Source: Incurvaria masculella (Eukaryota; Arthropoda; Insecta; Lepidoptera; Incurvariidae). Taken from it: DNA of 64,000 nt. The stretch covers positions 18,494,001 through 18,558,000 of the forward strand of contig OX335649.1 in the NCBI GenBank assembly GCA_946894095.1, given 5' to 3'. Positions 1 through 12,500 of this stretch are shown one piece after another. A program made the translations under genes and the position numbers. Under the pieces are notes generated by a model, which was not told where the DNA came from, made no database searches, and saw only the letters and a program-made list of their open reading frames with translations. Every line of letters starts with the position of its first letter. Positions within the stretch are counted from its first letter, which is position 1.

Positions 1-318
1 ACAGCGGGTCAACATTCATAGAATCATTCCAGTGCACGCTCGGACTGCTGAACCGACTCAAGGTGTAATATTTTGAAAGATGTATTTACGTTCCAGGTAG
101 AACACAGGTAGAAAATCATGTTAATTTCGTTGCCGCAGGAAGAAAATTGGTAAACATACAATAACTGGTAGGATTTTTTAAGAGATTAGATAACCTTATA
201 CGATTTACCATTAACGTTTATCACGAGTACACCAATATCCAATTGCGATATTGCTGTACTTGTGACTAAGTATTTGCTTTTATGTATCTGGACACGTATA
301 GTAAATACCAAAACTACC

Positions 319-637
319 GTCATGTTATTAGCCCAACACACCGCATTACCGAAAGAATTAGGTGCCATGCCATGATCCTCGAGCACGTCTGCATTGAACT
401 GGATTGAAAACACGGACTATTTTTCAATTCTGTTTCGATCATCTTTTCATTAAATGCGATGGTACCAACCCGGGCTGGCTTTAGGGGAAGGGGATCTAGT
501 TTTACATGGAATCCGAACAATGGAACACCTCGCATTCATAACGAGATTCACTTATCAAATTCAGAAAGAGAAAGAAATTGGTGCGATAACGGAGCCGGGA
601 TTTGAACCCATGATCTCTGGCATGGAAGGCAAGTAAG
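319..637 (-). mobile_element. SINE, tRNA-headed subfamily, decayed copy A
   Basis: Shares the body motifs GGTGCCATGCCA, TTGAACTGGAT, AAATGCGATGGTACCAACCC and a B-box-like GGGATTTGAACCC (reverse complement). The A-box side is lost. Confidence 0.75.
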
Positions 638-1586
638 TCCAAAACTAGTTGCTTCTAAAACTATAGAATTATTGCCCTCTTCAATGTGCCTCCTTCATCA
701 AGCCTCGCCATTATTCTCTGTGGTGGCCCTTTCTTCAAAAGTCCTTTAACAAGTCACACAAGGGATTACCTGAACAGATTTCAGGTGATAAATGGGAAGA
801 CCTTTTCCGAGATTATCTCGAAAGCTCTACAACACGCATGACATAACTGCTCGTGTAAAATGCCTGAAATAACCTCGAAAGGGCAACCAAAAAACAAGGT
901 TAACTAGTACTTATGTATTCAGCTAAGTGGATTTGTGTGCTGTGCATTTCTAAACAAGGGAATTCTTACTTTACGATATATGGGAGATTTGAGTATATGA
1001 GACTTTTTACACAAAGGGAGCTTGATATATGTGGCCGTTTTAACTGACTTTTTAGACGACATAAAATATTTTTCTCAACTGACCCGTTAAGTATATTTAT
1101 TTTAATACAAATTTAGTTCCATAAAATTGCTCGAAGGCTTTTGTAATAGTAGCAAAACAATGAAGTTTAAAACAGATTATTTACACTAAGTGGCTTTAGA
1201 AAGTTTTTCAAATAACTCAAAGTTACTCTGCTTTTGTTCTTAAAAGTTTAAGCAGCCTTATCCTGTGCCTTTTATTACCTGAAACTTATTTATATAATTT
1301 AGGCACCGATGTTTAAAATGTACGATGTAACCTTAACACACCATCTTTATAAGGGTTCGCATTTTTCTACGGTTTAGTAATCTAAGTTAAATTACTTGAT
1401 GAATAAAATTAATTATAGTTGATTTTAAAAAAATCTAAAGCTCGTTACATTAACGTTTGCCAAGTATTTTTCATGAAATGTGTTAGTTAATTTGTATCTC
1501 CGAAACTAAACGAAGATGGCAAATGCCCATGCCCAGCACATCCGAAGGTGCATGACTAAAGAATATTTACATTTCTAAACGTTCTT
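638..1586. other. Non-coding gap, nothing recognised
   Basis: AT-rich sequence between two SINE copies; no homology or repeat structure was seen. Confidence 0.5.
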
Positions 1587-1900
1587 GCTCGGACCTTCCC
1601 TTTGTCAGCCCAACTACATTAAACTGGATGAAAAACACGAAAACTGTTTAATAGCCGCTTCGACCATCTCCCATTCAATGTGATGGTACCAATACGAGTG
1701 GGCTCATCCCTAACACCTAGTAGGGAAGGGAACCTATGGTGGAGCTGGAGAAAGCTCACATTTGTGACGAAATGTACTCAGAAACTGAAAGAGAAAGAAG
1801 AAAGAGAAACAGAAAGAGAAAGAAGTTGTTGCATGCACGAGACGGATTTTGATGTACATGGAAGGCAAGTCCACACGCTCCTGAGCTGCGAGCTGCTTGA
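1587..1900 (-). mobile_element. SINE, tRNA-headed subfamily, decayed copy B
   Basis: Body motifs GGACCTTCCCTTTGTCAGCC, GCCGCTTCGACCATC and GATGGTACCAATACG remain. The GAAAGAGAAAGAA segment has expanded, and the head is diverged. Confidence 0.7.
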
Positions 1901-2468
1901 AAAGGCCCATAGAGATAGAATGAGAGTTAAGGCCTCGTGCCCTGAAAAAAAAAATAAACCAATCAAAATCAATGATATATTTTATGAACAATGAAATTAC
2001 TTAATTTATAGATAAAATGAAACTTTTTCATTACGTCGAAGTACCTACGTAATTCGGAATCATGCTTGGTTCACTGGCGGTGTAACTAGTTCTGGCAGTG
2101 ACTGAAGATGGTGCTGGTTATAACTTCCTCTTTAGCAGTTGCAAACATGGTACTAAGTAATTGGTTTGTTACTACCATCGTTAATTAAGGTGAAGCGTCG
2201 TATTTTCAGTGCGAATAGCCAGTCACCTGAAGCCAATGGTTGCAGTTTGCCCCTAATCAGCGACGGGTCTCTAATTAAGAAAGACAGGCTTAACCACTGC
2301 AGGCCGGTTAAGTCCGGTACCCTTTCCAATGATCTAATAGCATTTTTGCTATACTTGCAGTTACAGTAATTGCTTTATTTATTATTTACCGAATAATAAT
2401 ATATTTATTATTATATTATTCAACATATACGTACATACATATACACGTTCGGCACGGGTTCTGATAAC

Positions 2469-3020
2469 TTGAGGTGGCCCAACCCGGCGGGCCTAACTCA
2501 TTCGCGGGCACGGTACAAAACCGTGCTGTAACGCTCTGGGACCTTCTCTATTTCAAATAATAAGACAGGCTCCGTGATGAGGAAGATGCAACATGTCCAC
2601 AAAAAAGACAATGTGCATAGTGTATGATTTGGTAAGATTTACGAAAATTTTAATTTCAAAACGACTTATAGCTAAAAGTAAACCACGACCGCTGTAGTAA
2701 AAAATCTAACAAAAACCAAATAGATTATAAATCTTGATTAAATAAGGTATGTCTGCTGACTAATCTTTTTAAGATGTTCTTACTTTATCATTGCGTAATC
2801 CACCTCCAAAGTTATTGTATAAAACGCGCGAAAAATTAGAACTTTCGGACCTTATAACTTAGAAACCAAACACAATTTTACAATGCCAATGGTCATCGAT
2901 GTTTGATAGTTCGATCAAATAAAGCTATTTTGAGCAAAATTTTGGATCTTTGACAAGAAATATGGGCGTGATCTTCTTTCCCCTTTTGTATGGGGAGATG
3001 AGCGGGTTGGGCCACCTTAA
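2469..3020. mobile_element. TTAA-flanked MITE, copy 1 (about 550 bp)
   Basis: Inverted ends GGTGGCCCAACCCG and CGGGTTGGGCCACC flank a 550 bp non-coding body. The left flank is TTGA (a decayed TTAA), the right flank TTAA. This is the most diverged of four copies. Confidence 0.85.
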
Positions 3021-4221
3021 GGGCCTGGTACTAGCCAAATCGCAAAGTTAGACGAGGCACCCCAAGTAAACTAACTAAGTCTGACGATTATAAGTGTCAT
3101 CCTTACAATATATGATTCCTTGTCTAGGAATCGAATGATTTTCGTTAATGTATGTTTCCTTTTTCTATACAAAATACATTGCGGAAACGGTGTCCATTTC
3201 CGAACTTTTTTGACTAAATGTAGAAATCTAAAAGCAAATGGAATTTTTTGTTTATGCATATATGCTGTTTTTGCTTATATCTAGAAATCGAATGACTTTC
3301 AGATTTCTAATGAGAAAAATCAACTTTTTTTATTTTTATTATTATTTAAATAAATGATGGAATAAGAAAATATTAACAATCCATTATCAGTCTGGAGTTC
3401 TATTTGGATTTGCTGAAGCGTTTCACTACATATTATTACATTTGTTAAAAAGTGCATTTGTATGGCGCGAGTAGTTGGCTAGTCCTAGCGCCTTAACTGG
3501 TTTGCTTAGGAATAGACGTGACGAATAATGATTTTCGTTAAAGGTTTCTTCATGATGATTTTACGGGAAAATCATTCAGAAATAGAGGGGAAAGGGGAAA
3601 TATTTATCAACTATTTTTAAATCACTCAAAACTGAATCAAAATGTTAACAAAACATTTTATTTTCGGAAAATACGTAAAATGAAAAAATAAATAAACACT
3701 TTTTCTCTAAGCCGTGAAGAGTAATAATGAAAAAAACCTTTCACTAATACACAATAATAAGATACACAGAGATCTTTTCGGAGATTTGCTCTAATGAAAA
3801 TGGATCAAACACGCAGAGTGTGGAGAAAACTTTCGCCCCTGCACACTTCTTACAGTGAAGCACCATATGTGAGGAGATTGGAAGCCTTAAATCAAGTAGA
3901 AAGAAAATCTTGGGCAATTTAACGCGCCAACACCAATGTGTTGGAAATTGTAATCTATATGAAGGAGAAAAGGCATAGAATCAAATGAAAGGGGCGTTAA
4001 AATTGGCCAATCTCCTTCCTACATCACATAAAATGACGCTTTAATTTCGTCTAAAAGATATAACCAAGCTCTTTATCTGAACAATAGGGGCACGACTGTA
4101 AGTAAGGGATATGGTCTTTGGAATGTGTCAGCACAAAGGAGACATTATAACGTAGTTTGTATAACTTTTGACTTTGAATTTTACGCCATTGATGTTTAAT
4201 TCTGAATCATTGAAAACATTG
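3021..4221. other. Non-coding gap, nothing recognised
   Basis: AT-rich; only short open frames without family similarity. Confidence 0.5.
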
Positions 4222-4611
4222 TTTTATGCAACCTGGCATGGATGGCTAATACCACACAACTGCCGTTATTATATTAGCCCAATAGACCAAATTTCCGAAG
4301 GAATTAGGTGCCATGCCAGGACCTTCCCTTTATCAGCACGGCTATATTGAACTGGATAGAAAACAAGGTCAATTTTTAAGTGCCGCTACGACCATATTTT
4401 CATACAATGCGTTGGTACCAATCCGGGCGGGTTTAAACCATACCACCTAGTAGGGGAAGGGGCCATATAAATTTAGATGGGTTCCGAACCATGCATGCAA
4501 GAAATGTACTTATCCAACTCATAATGAGAAAGAAACTGGTGCATGCGAGGATTTGAACCCAGACCTCTGGTATTCTTGGCAAGTCCCCGAGCCACGAGGC
4601 TACAAGCCGCT
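4222..4611 (-). mobile_element. SINE, tRNA-headed subfamily, near full length (C)
   Basis: From the T-rich tail side (GTTTTATGCAACCTGG) to the head GCCACGAGGCTACAAGCCGC. The reverse complement carries a tRNA-like A box and a B box (GGTTCAAATCC). Confidence 0.85.
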
Positions 4612-5349
4612 CTACGTGCTAACCATAATAAGGTATTCTGAACATATTCTCGTTCTAGATCCACAATTAGAAAAAGAATCATAGTTTCAGTTCATCGATT
4701 TATATATTAACTGGACCGGTTGCACTTAAGTTGGGTCAGACAGTCATTGTCGACTGAAAGAAATTAAAATAACGAGATTTGAGGTTGTATTGAGTTGGTT
4801 TGGGCGTGTAGAATGAAGGAGTGACGAAAGAATGAAGAAGTGAGTGGAATTTTCAGACTGGGCGGCCTCAGAGTGCGTACTTGTATCAGATTCAATGTGA
4901 GCAATGAAGAAAGTGCTTATTATTAAGTTAGTTCATAAATGTCCATTTCTGATTCTCGAATTTTGATCTTTGTGCGAGTCCTATCTGTAAAAGTTCATTA
5001 TGTGTGTAAATTCATTGCAGGCCGTATGAACGCTACAATTCGCCTCAATTATGCGCAGTCTACGAAATCCACTAAGTTCAAAACAGTGGGCTTTCGTTCT
5101 CGTTTTCGGGATTTCAGAGGAAAAGCAAAAAATCGCCCAAGCCCCGAGGGCCTCCCGAAGAATGCGGACGCGATGTCTAATTGCTTTTGTTAGATGAGAT
5201 TTATCTTGCCTTCAGGGAATATTTTAAGGAAGTCGTGCCGTTGCGTATTATCAAAATTATTTTGGGTCACTTGTTTAATCTCTGATAAAAATCTCTCGGA
5301 ACGTTGTACCTCCACAGTAGAACGTAAGAGAAATTAGTTAAAAGTTAGT
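4612..5349. other. Non-coding gap, one short open frame
   Basis: An 84-codon frame (4939-5193) has no recognised similarity and no clear splice context, so no gene is called. Confidence 0.4.
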
Positions 5350-5530
5350 TAGTTTTTCACAGAGTATGTATTTCTATTGCCGCTTTAACAACATCTAGTA
5401 TGAATTAAAGTTATTTCAATATAAAAGGGTTACCATACAAAAAACGTGATGTTAATGTGTTAAATCTTGTACAATGGTACGGAACTCTTCGTGTTCGAGT
5501 TTGACTCGCATTTTGCGGGTTTTTTTGATT
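5350..5530 (-). repeat. Lepidoptera-type GGAC repeat, partial copy
   Basis: Shares TTCACAGAGTATGTATTTCT, ATTGCCGCTTTAACA, GGTACGGAACTCTTCGTG and TTGACTCGC with the family; the microsatellite end is missing. Confidence 0.7.
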
Positions 5531-5689
5531 AAATGTAGCGGAACTCGATGGGCGCATAGGCGCGAGTGTATGTATGGAATATGGCTAATGATAAAATATG
5601 ACAAATCCTAGTAAGTGTGCTGCCTGTGGATGGTGAATAAACAATAAACAATGAACAATATATATTCTTAAACGTAGAGCTGGTCGAAA

Positions 5690-6435
5690 TAGCGCCGTGG
5701 AGGTAAAATCTGCTGGGTCTTTATGGAAAGGAAAGGTATGAATGTTCAGAGCACTCTATTGAAAGCTCAGGTTTTGATCCAGCTGAATATTGTTGATTTT
5801 ATTTGACACACAAGACTCGTCAAGTAGCTCCGTGTCGAGGCAAGTGGATTATATTGCCCGGAGCCCTTATTATAATCCAGGTTTTAATCCGGCTAAATTG
5901 GAAATTGCTCAGTTTGTTCTAGACTCTTTGGGCTGAAGCTCGCAATTATAGCACAGTATACTAACTAGTTACAGAGTGGGTTATAATCCAGCCAAATGAT
6001 AATAATGGTGTTTGATGCAAAGGGCTCGTCAAAACAGGGCTTATTACCGGGTTATTTTACTTGAAATTTTGATTACAAGTGAAATGGAGGAGCGCCCGTT
6101 CTGGTACGCCAGTATCTGTCAAGTGTGCAAAGTTAGTGAGCACAAACGCGAACTTCGGCTTCATAGAATTCGCAGGTCGTCGTCGCACTCACTAACTTTC
6201 CATACTTTACTGATATGCCACAATGCCCACTCGTCCGTTTTACTCGTTTTCGATATTGCGAGAAAAATAGCCCGGTACAATTGCAGGTAAGCTGCGATAC
6301 CGTAAACAAAGTTATTTAGAGCCTTCTTTTTCTAGTTCGAATTTTGATCCAGCGATTCAGAGCCCTCTATTTCTGGTTCGAATTTTGATCCAGCTAAATG
6401 TTGATGATTATATGCGCAGGACTCGTCAAGATAGC
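5690..6435. repeat. Cluster of diverged repeat units around GATCCAGCTAAAT...GACTCGTCAAG
   Basis: Motifs TTTTGATCCAGCTGAAT, AAGACTCGTCAAGTAGC, TAATCCAGCCAAATGAT, GGGCTCGTCAA, TTTTGATCCAGCTAAATG and GGACTCGTCAAGATAGC recur at about 5770, 5815, 5990, 6025, 6388 and 6418. A further unit is near 9130-9165. The last unit abuts the first Synapsin exon. Confidence 0.55.
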
Positions 6436-6439
6436 GCAG

Positions 6440-6546
6440 TCAGGGTGTCCTGGAATCTGTGGCCCAGAGGCCGCTACCACAGCCACCCTGTCTTTCTCAA
6501 GCTTTCGCAACTCCTTCACCACAAATGTCAATTACCTGAAACGAAG
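6440..6546 (+). CDS. Syn: Synapsin exon with first half of domain A
   Basis: The exon reads [17 protein letters not shown] followed by [18 protein letters not shown] and ends in phase 2 at AG|GTACGT. The next exon supplies the A that completes the second arginine of the RRFS kinase site. The 5' edge is the most likely AG acceptor (gatagcgcag). The frame stays open to an ATG at 6398 that directly follows a TAA, so initiation at 6398 or 6404 is also possible, but that stretch matches the local repeat at 5690-6435. A CTG in ACC-CTG-TCT is another candidate, since non-AUG initiation has been reported for fly synapsin (from memory). Confidence 0.82.
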
Positions 6547-9500
6547 GTACGTCACGTTGACTTCATATTTTATAATAATTATAGGACGTGTAAAGATGTG
6601 TGTTTTGTAAACGATTTTTTCTCATTATGCGAAGCCATTAGAAAATTATCAATGGAATCAAAAAAGATACTAAACACCAAATGTCCAACCATTGGTTTCT
6701 ATTTATCATCATATCATTAATCGGCTTTCAAATATATGTAATTTGAGTTAGTTTAGTGGTTCAATTGACTCAAATAACATATATTTAAATGCCCTTTTTG
6801 TTAGCCATTGGTTAAACTTTAACCAATTTTCCTGCGAATTTACAAGAATCAAAATGTTACTTATGTTATATGGATGAAGGTAATTCATTGAATGAATGAA
6901 TACATTCTTTATTGTGCAATAGAAAACAAGTACAATTACAAAACCAATTCGAAACAACAACAAAATTGCACGAAGGCGGACTTATCACTAGGAGTGATTT
7001 CTTCCAGTCAATTATTCATCATTTATGTAATATAAAAAAATATGAGAATTTACTTATATCTTTGAACATACTTCTTTGGTTAAGTTGTGAGGGTAGAACT
7101 GAACATATATAACTTTACAATATATTCGTAAGTCGAATCCACTGAATTGATATAAAATGTCACTAACGTTTTATTGCAACATAAAGAAACAGTACAATGT
7201 ATAATGTGTATGTGTATAATATGTGTATAACAATGTATAATATATAATATAATAATGTGTTATTAGCTCACTTTTGCTGTAACTGCATTATTGTCACTTT
7301 TTCCATTTCATGCTTCTTCAGTTACGCTCGTCTTTCTTCCTCACTTTATTTATGTGTAGTAGCTTTCATTTTCATGTATTCATCTTTGTGCAATGTTAAT
7401 ACATGATACAAGATAATGTTCTACTGTTCGGAATATTGGCGATCATTCGATCCAAACACGGTTAACCCGTAGAGATTCGTAAATCTTACCAAGAAGTAAG
7501 TATGAGATGACGTTAATTCTGTGGTATCTTTCAGATCTTAACACATTTTAAAGAAATCCGTATAAGGTGTTTTTTCAAATATGCAACTAAAAGATGGCAT
7601 AACCTATTTGATTTAGATTGTTTTCATTCATCCATAATATTCATACATTACCGAGGTCTTGGAAATTCTCTCAAGAAATGTTCCTATACAGCAAGTTTTC
7701 GCAGCTATCAAAGCAATTGATTAAAACAAAACAATAAAGAAAACGATTTATCAGTATTTCAAAGCTATGCAAACTTCTTACCATTTTAATAGAGTCAAGC
7801 TTGTATGTATGTACTTCAATAGATTTCATCCAATATTTCAAGATTTCACTGCTCTTGACTGGAACAGCTGTTGAACACATTGTGCTTTAAATCTTGCAGC
7901 TAGAGGTGACACAATCAATAGCCGGCTACCATGGTAAATTATCTCGCCGCATGAACAGGTAGAGTTATTGAATCTGACGTTTAGTTGCATTGCGGAACAT
8001 GCTAACTGGTCAATTTTAGTACAGTCGAATAATTTATTCAAAAAGTAGTTAAAAACTAATTACGAAACGCCACTTAAAGTCATTTTTAATTACTCATTTG
8101 CTTATTGACCCAGCGAGTTAATTTAAGATGGTAACCGCTTGCTTTTGTTATCGCTACAAATGTAGAGTTGTCCCGCCGAAGGTACGTTGATTCTCCTTAC
8201 ACCAAGTCCCGAAGTCCTTGTCTTGTCCTCTCCCGCTCCCGCGTCACCCCGCAGCACCAGCGACCTCCAACGGCTCACGAACGATACGCTAGCGCAACTC
8301 ACAGTCACGCGCGGTGCCATGCCACGCCGAGCCCTAATGGCTTTCAATCACTCTCGCACCCCCAGACACCACTGTGCTTGCAATGTCGTTTATAAGCTTA
8401 CATAAAACGAATACGTAACGCTTAGGTTCAATGTTGTTGGTAATGGATATACCAGAAATGGCCCCGTGATGATATTTATATTATTAAATTAGAGTCGCAA
8501 AGTAAAATTTCCTTCACGGTTACATGAATAACGCTCACGATTTCAGTATTGGCGAACATAACATGGCGAAGAGTATGGATAAAGAAAAGGTTCTGAAATG
8601 GCAGCTAGTCCCTTTGGAAAGTAGTTTGTTGGATGAATACCATGGGAGTAGGTGTGTTATTAGACATTATGACTAGCTACATAAAAAGTAGAATGCAGGA
8701 GCCGGGTCGCAATCTATACGACTCAAAACGGGAAAAGCCTGTCGATTTTGAAATTGAAATATGCCTGCAAGATGTGCCCATGTTTGGTTCCAGACGTCTG
8801 AACGTGCGATTTGTCCAAGGTTTTAGTAAATAATTTGTCGTCCGAGCCCAAATTCCCAAGACTTTCCACAAACGAACGTATTTATTTCGGATCATCAAAA
8901 TAATAAGGCCTTACGCAAAAATAAGCTTAACGACTGTATATTCTGTATAGTCTAAGCTTTTGAATGGGCATAGATTGATGTCATTATAATTGGGAATCGA
9001 GACGATAACTGATTGGGTGATTAGTATGCATAAATGCTTTCTTTTATGTTGGCGAGCATGCATGTTGTTTGTGCTGCATGAGGTCATAGTAGTGTCGAGG
9101 CTAAGTTTGATAATTTTCTTATATTATCAATTTTGTTTGATACACAAACTAAAAGACTCGTTACAGTGTTACAAAACAGGTTAGAAAACCAATTTGTCAA
9201 AGATGATAAAATATTGAAGGAATCTCTAGGAATAAAAATGAGTTTGAACAGATTTGGGAAAATTATATTATTATTATAACCAGACGCAAGGTGTAAATAC
9301 TATATTATTAAATACATTATTATAAAGTATTTATACAGTATACCCTACTATGTAATATACGGCGTATCAGCAGTCACTGCCGTTACTTCCAGAAATGATT
9401 CTTGAGGTCAATACCAATTGACTGGCCATCTTACCATAATTTGCGTGGACAAATATATATTTATAAAATCAAGGTTATAGAACCCTGACCCTGTATGCAT

Positions 9501-12500
9501 AATGACGGAGACACCGGCTAGCGGTGAGCGAGCGTCCTGTATATTGAGAACTAGTGCAGCTTAGGATTTTATTTGGTATTTGTCCAATAAGAGCAGCAAA
9601 ATTGCCTCAATTTTGCCCTTAAAATAATTGACGAAAATAATAAATTTTGATTGTATGAACAGATTTATTTAAATGTGCTGAAGTTACGGCATTGACTGCC
9701 CGTTACATCCTGGATATGGCATTTACAAAAAAAAAAAAAATACAAGCACAAAAACCCTAAAAAAATATTTGTATTAATTGCTCGTTTATTATATTTCCCA
9801 TAGGTATTCAATAAAGTAAGATGTCTGAAGTATCTTGGAAAGAGTGAGCCCATATCGTGTTGTGTGTCCGTTCCCTTCCCGATTCCTGCGCGTCGTTTGG
9901 CGCCGCGACCCGCTCTCCAATCTGGCCACGGCGTGTTCTTCGCTGCCTTGCGGGTTCGACGTGCTCCTGGCTACCAATCCTGTCACGCATTGCTGGGTCT
10001 ACGCATCCATCGCTACCGATCTTAACACGCGCTGCGGGGTCGACGCATTCCTGGCTACCAATCCGGTCATATGACGGCGCGTCTACCCGTTCATGGTAAC
10101 CCATCCTGATTAACATTGCGGGGTCGACGCAATCTTCGTGATCCACCTTGACAAACGTTGCGGGGTCAACGCAATCTTCGTGACCCATCCTACGTTATTT
10201 TTGTGGTCGACGTAATCTTCGCAACCAATCCTGACGTACGTTGCGGGGTCGACTCAATCTTCGTGACCCATCCTGACGTACGTTGCGGGGTCGACGTGTT
10301 CTTCGTTATCTATTCTGAAAAACGTTGCGGGGTCGACGCAATCTTCGCAACGCATCCCGCTCCGCGCCGGCCCTGCGCGCACATCTCGACCTATGCAAGT
10401 GTAGCTCAGCGGACGCATTGCGCAGATTCAGCTCGGGCGACCTCTCGTCCGAGTGCGATGAGGGTGAGGTGGATCCCTACACCGGGCGGCCGCCGCCTGC
10501 CACCACTAGCCAGCCCAAGCCGCAGCAGACGAGGCCACCGCCCGGTCAAGGTAAGCCCTGAGCGACCTTCTTTAGTTGCTTACCTGAATGTCTACAGTTT
10601 TAAAGTAAAACTGCTTTTGACCTGGATCAGAAGAATAAGCGATACCCCTTCTCTGACTTTAGAAACCCCAAGTCATACCTCCAATTCTAAAATGCTCAAT
10701 CGTACTTAAGGTGGCCCAACCCGGCGGGACTAACTCATTCGAGGGCACTGTACAAAACCGTGCTGTTGCGCTCTGGGACCTTTTCTGTTTCAAAGAAAAA
10801 GACAGGCTCCGTGATGAGGAAGATGCAACATGGCCACAAAAAAGAAAATGTGCATAGTGTATGATTGTGTAAGATTTACGAAAATTTTGATTTCAAAACG
10901 ACTTATAGCTAAAAGTAAACCACGACCGCTGTAGTAAAAAATCGAACAAAAACCAAATAGAATATAAATTTTGATTAAATAAGCTATGTCTGATGACTAA
11001 TCTTTTTAAGGTTTTCTTAAGTTATCATTGCCTAATAAACCACCAAAGTTATTGTATAAAACGCGCGAAAAATTCGAACTTTCGGACCTTATAACTTAGA
11101 AACCAAACACAATTTTACAATGCCAATGGTCATCAGACATCTAGTTCGATCAAATAAAGCTGTTTTGAGCAAAATTTGGGATCTCTGATAAGAAATATGG
11201 GCGTGATCTTCTTTCCCCGTTTGTATGGGCAGATGAGCGGGTTGGGCCACCTTAATTGAAAATCTCGTCACCATACATGCCACGTGTATGTATGCAACAA
11301 ATACTAAAACCTAATATGTATGTATCACAATTTTTTTAAGGACCTGGACATGAATGGCGTGATCCATGCCATTAAGTGCCATATTAAGGTCGGCCCGTAA
11401 GCACCTGAAAATTTCGCCTCCCATACAAACGTAGTTTACTAATCATTTGAAAACCAATGTTCCAACTTACTTGATATTTGGTATCTAATATTAGGCTACA
11501 AATATCTGTGTCTGCATGCCTTTGTTTTTTCGGTAAATGTATTCTGGGACAAACCATAGAGAAAACAAAATTCGTATGAAGATTTTCTTTTTGCTTTCAT
11601 TTCATTCGGTTTGGATTTTTCAAAAAAACAAAAGCATGCAGACACAGATATTTGTTACCTGATATTAGATATTAAATATCAATTTAATTGGAATAGCGGT
11701 TTCCAAATGATTAGTAAACTACGTTTGTATGGGGAGCGTAGCTTACGGGCCGTTCTTAAGACCTTAAGACCAAGAAGAATAATTTTATATGAGCATGGCT
11801 ACATTTAATTGAAACAGATATGCTCGGAAACGGTATTTGCTAGATCAGTTCCATGTTTTTAGCTATGCCAATGAGAACTTAAATCTCTTAGCCCCGGTTG
11901 CACAAAGAGACGGCCGAGTTAATCAATGTTCAAACACGTCACTTTTAGTGATCCGCATAGAGTTCCTTCCATACTGTCCACACAAAGTGACGTGTTTGAT
12001 CATACTTTGACGTTGATTTTGATTTTTTGTCCTTTCGTGCACTCGGCCCTTAAAGTCTTACTATTGATTTAACTACATTTCCTCAGTCCATTTTGCAAAC
12101 CTAGTTTATTAAATCGATAGATGCATGTATACCTAATCATTCTAGCTTGTTAAATTCATGTCCATGCACCGAATGATTATTTTACTAGACCTCAACTTAA
12201 CTAACAAGCGAGCTTGTAGCTTAGTTGGACTAGTCCCAAATAGGTAGACGTATTTCTCTCTCACACACGAACGCCAGCGGTGTGTCGCAATTGATATCGT
12301 TCAGAAGCGCGTTGTCACGTATCATGGAGCCACAGTCTTCTTCCGTGGCGTCTTTTCCTTTGCGGTCCTTTCCACTCGGCTCAAATTGTTTCCACAAGGA
12401 GTAACCAGTCTCGTTCAGCATTTGACCTGAGGACATAGTTTCAGTGGACATTGTAGCCTGAATTAAAACATATTTGAATCAGTAAAAAATACGGTTCATT

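Noticed and set aside
9808..10188. 126-codon minus-strand frame with repeats [11 protein letters not shown]
   Set aside because: It is the product of a 42 bp minisatellite whose unit length is a multiple of three and which is open on both strands; there is no start context or homology.
10325..10425. Upstream in-frame extension of the Synapsin domain A exon
   Set aside because: The extension is minisatellite sequence. The split codon with exon 6440-6546 ([12 protein letters not shown]) fixes the acceptor at 10426.
12427..12475. Alternative acceptor ttaattcag for the last lectin exon
   Set aside because: The phase 1 join would read into a TGA after a few codons, while the acceptor at 12427/12426 restores [15 protein letters not shown].
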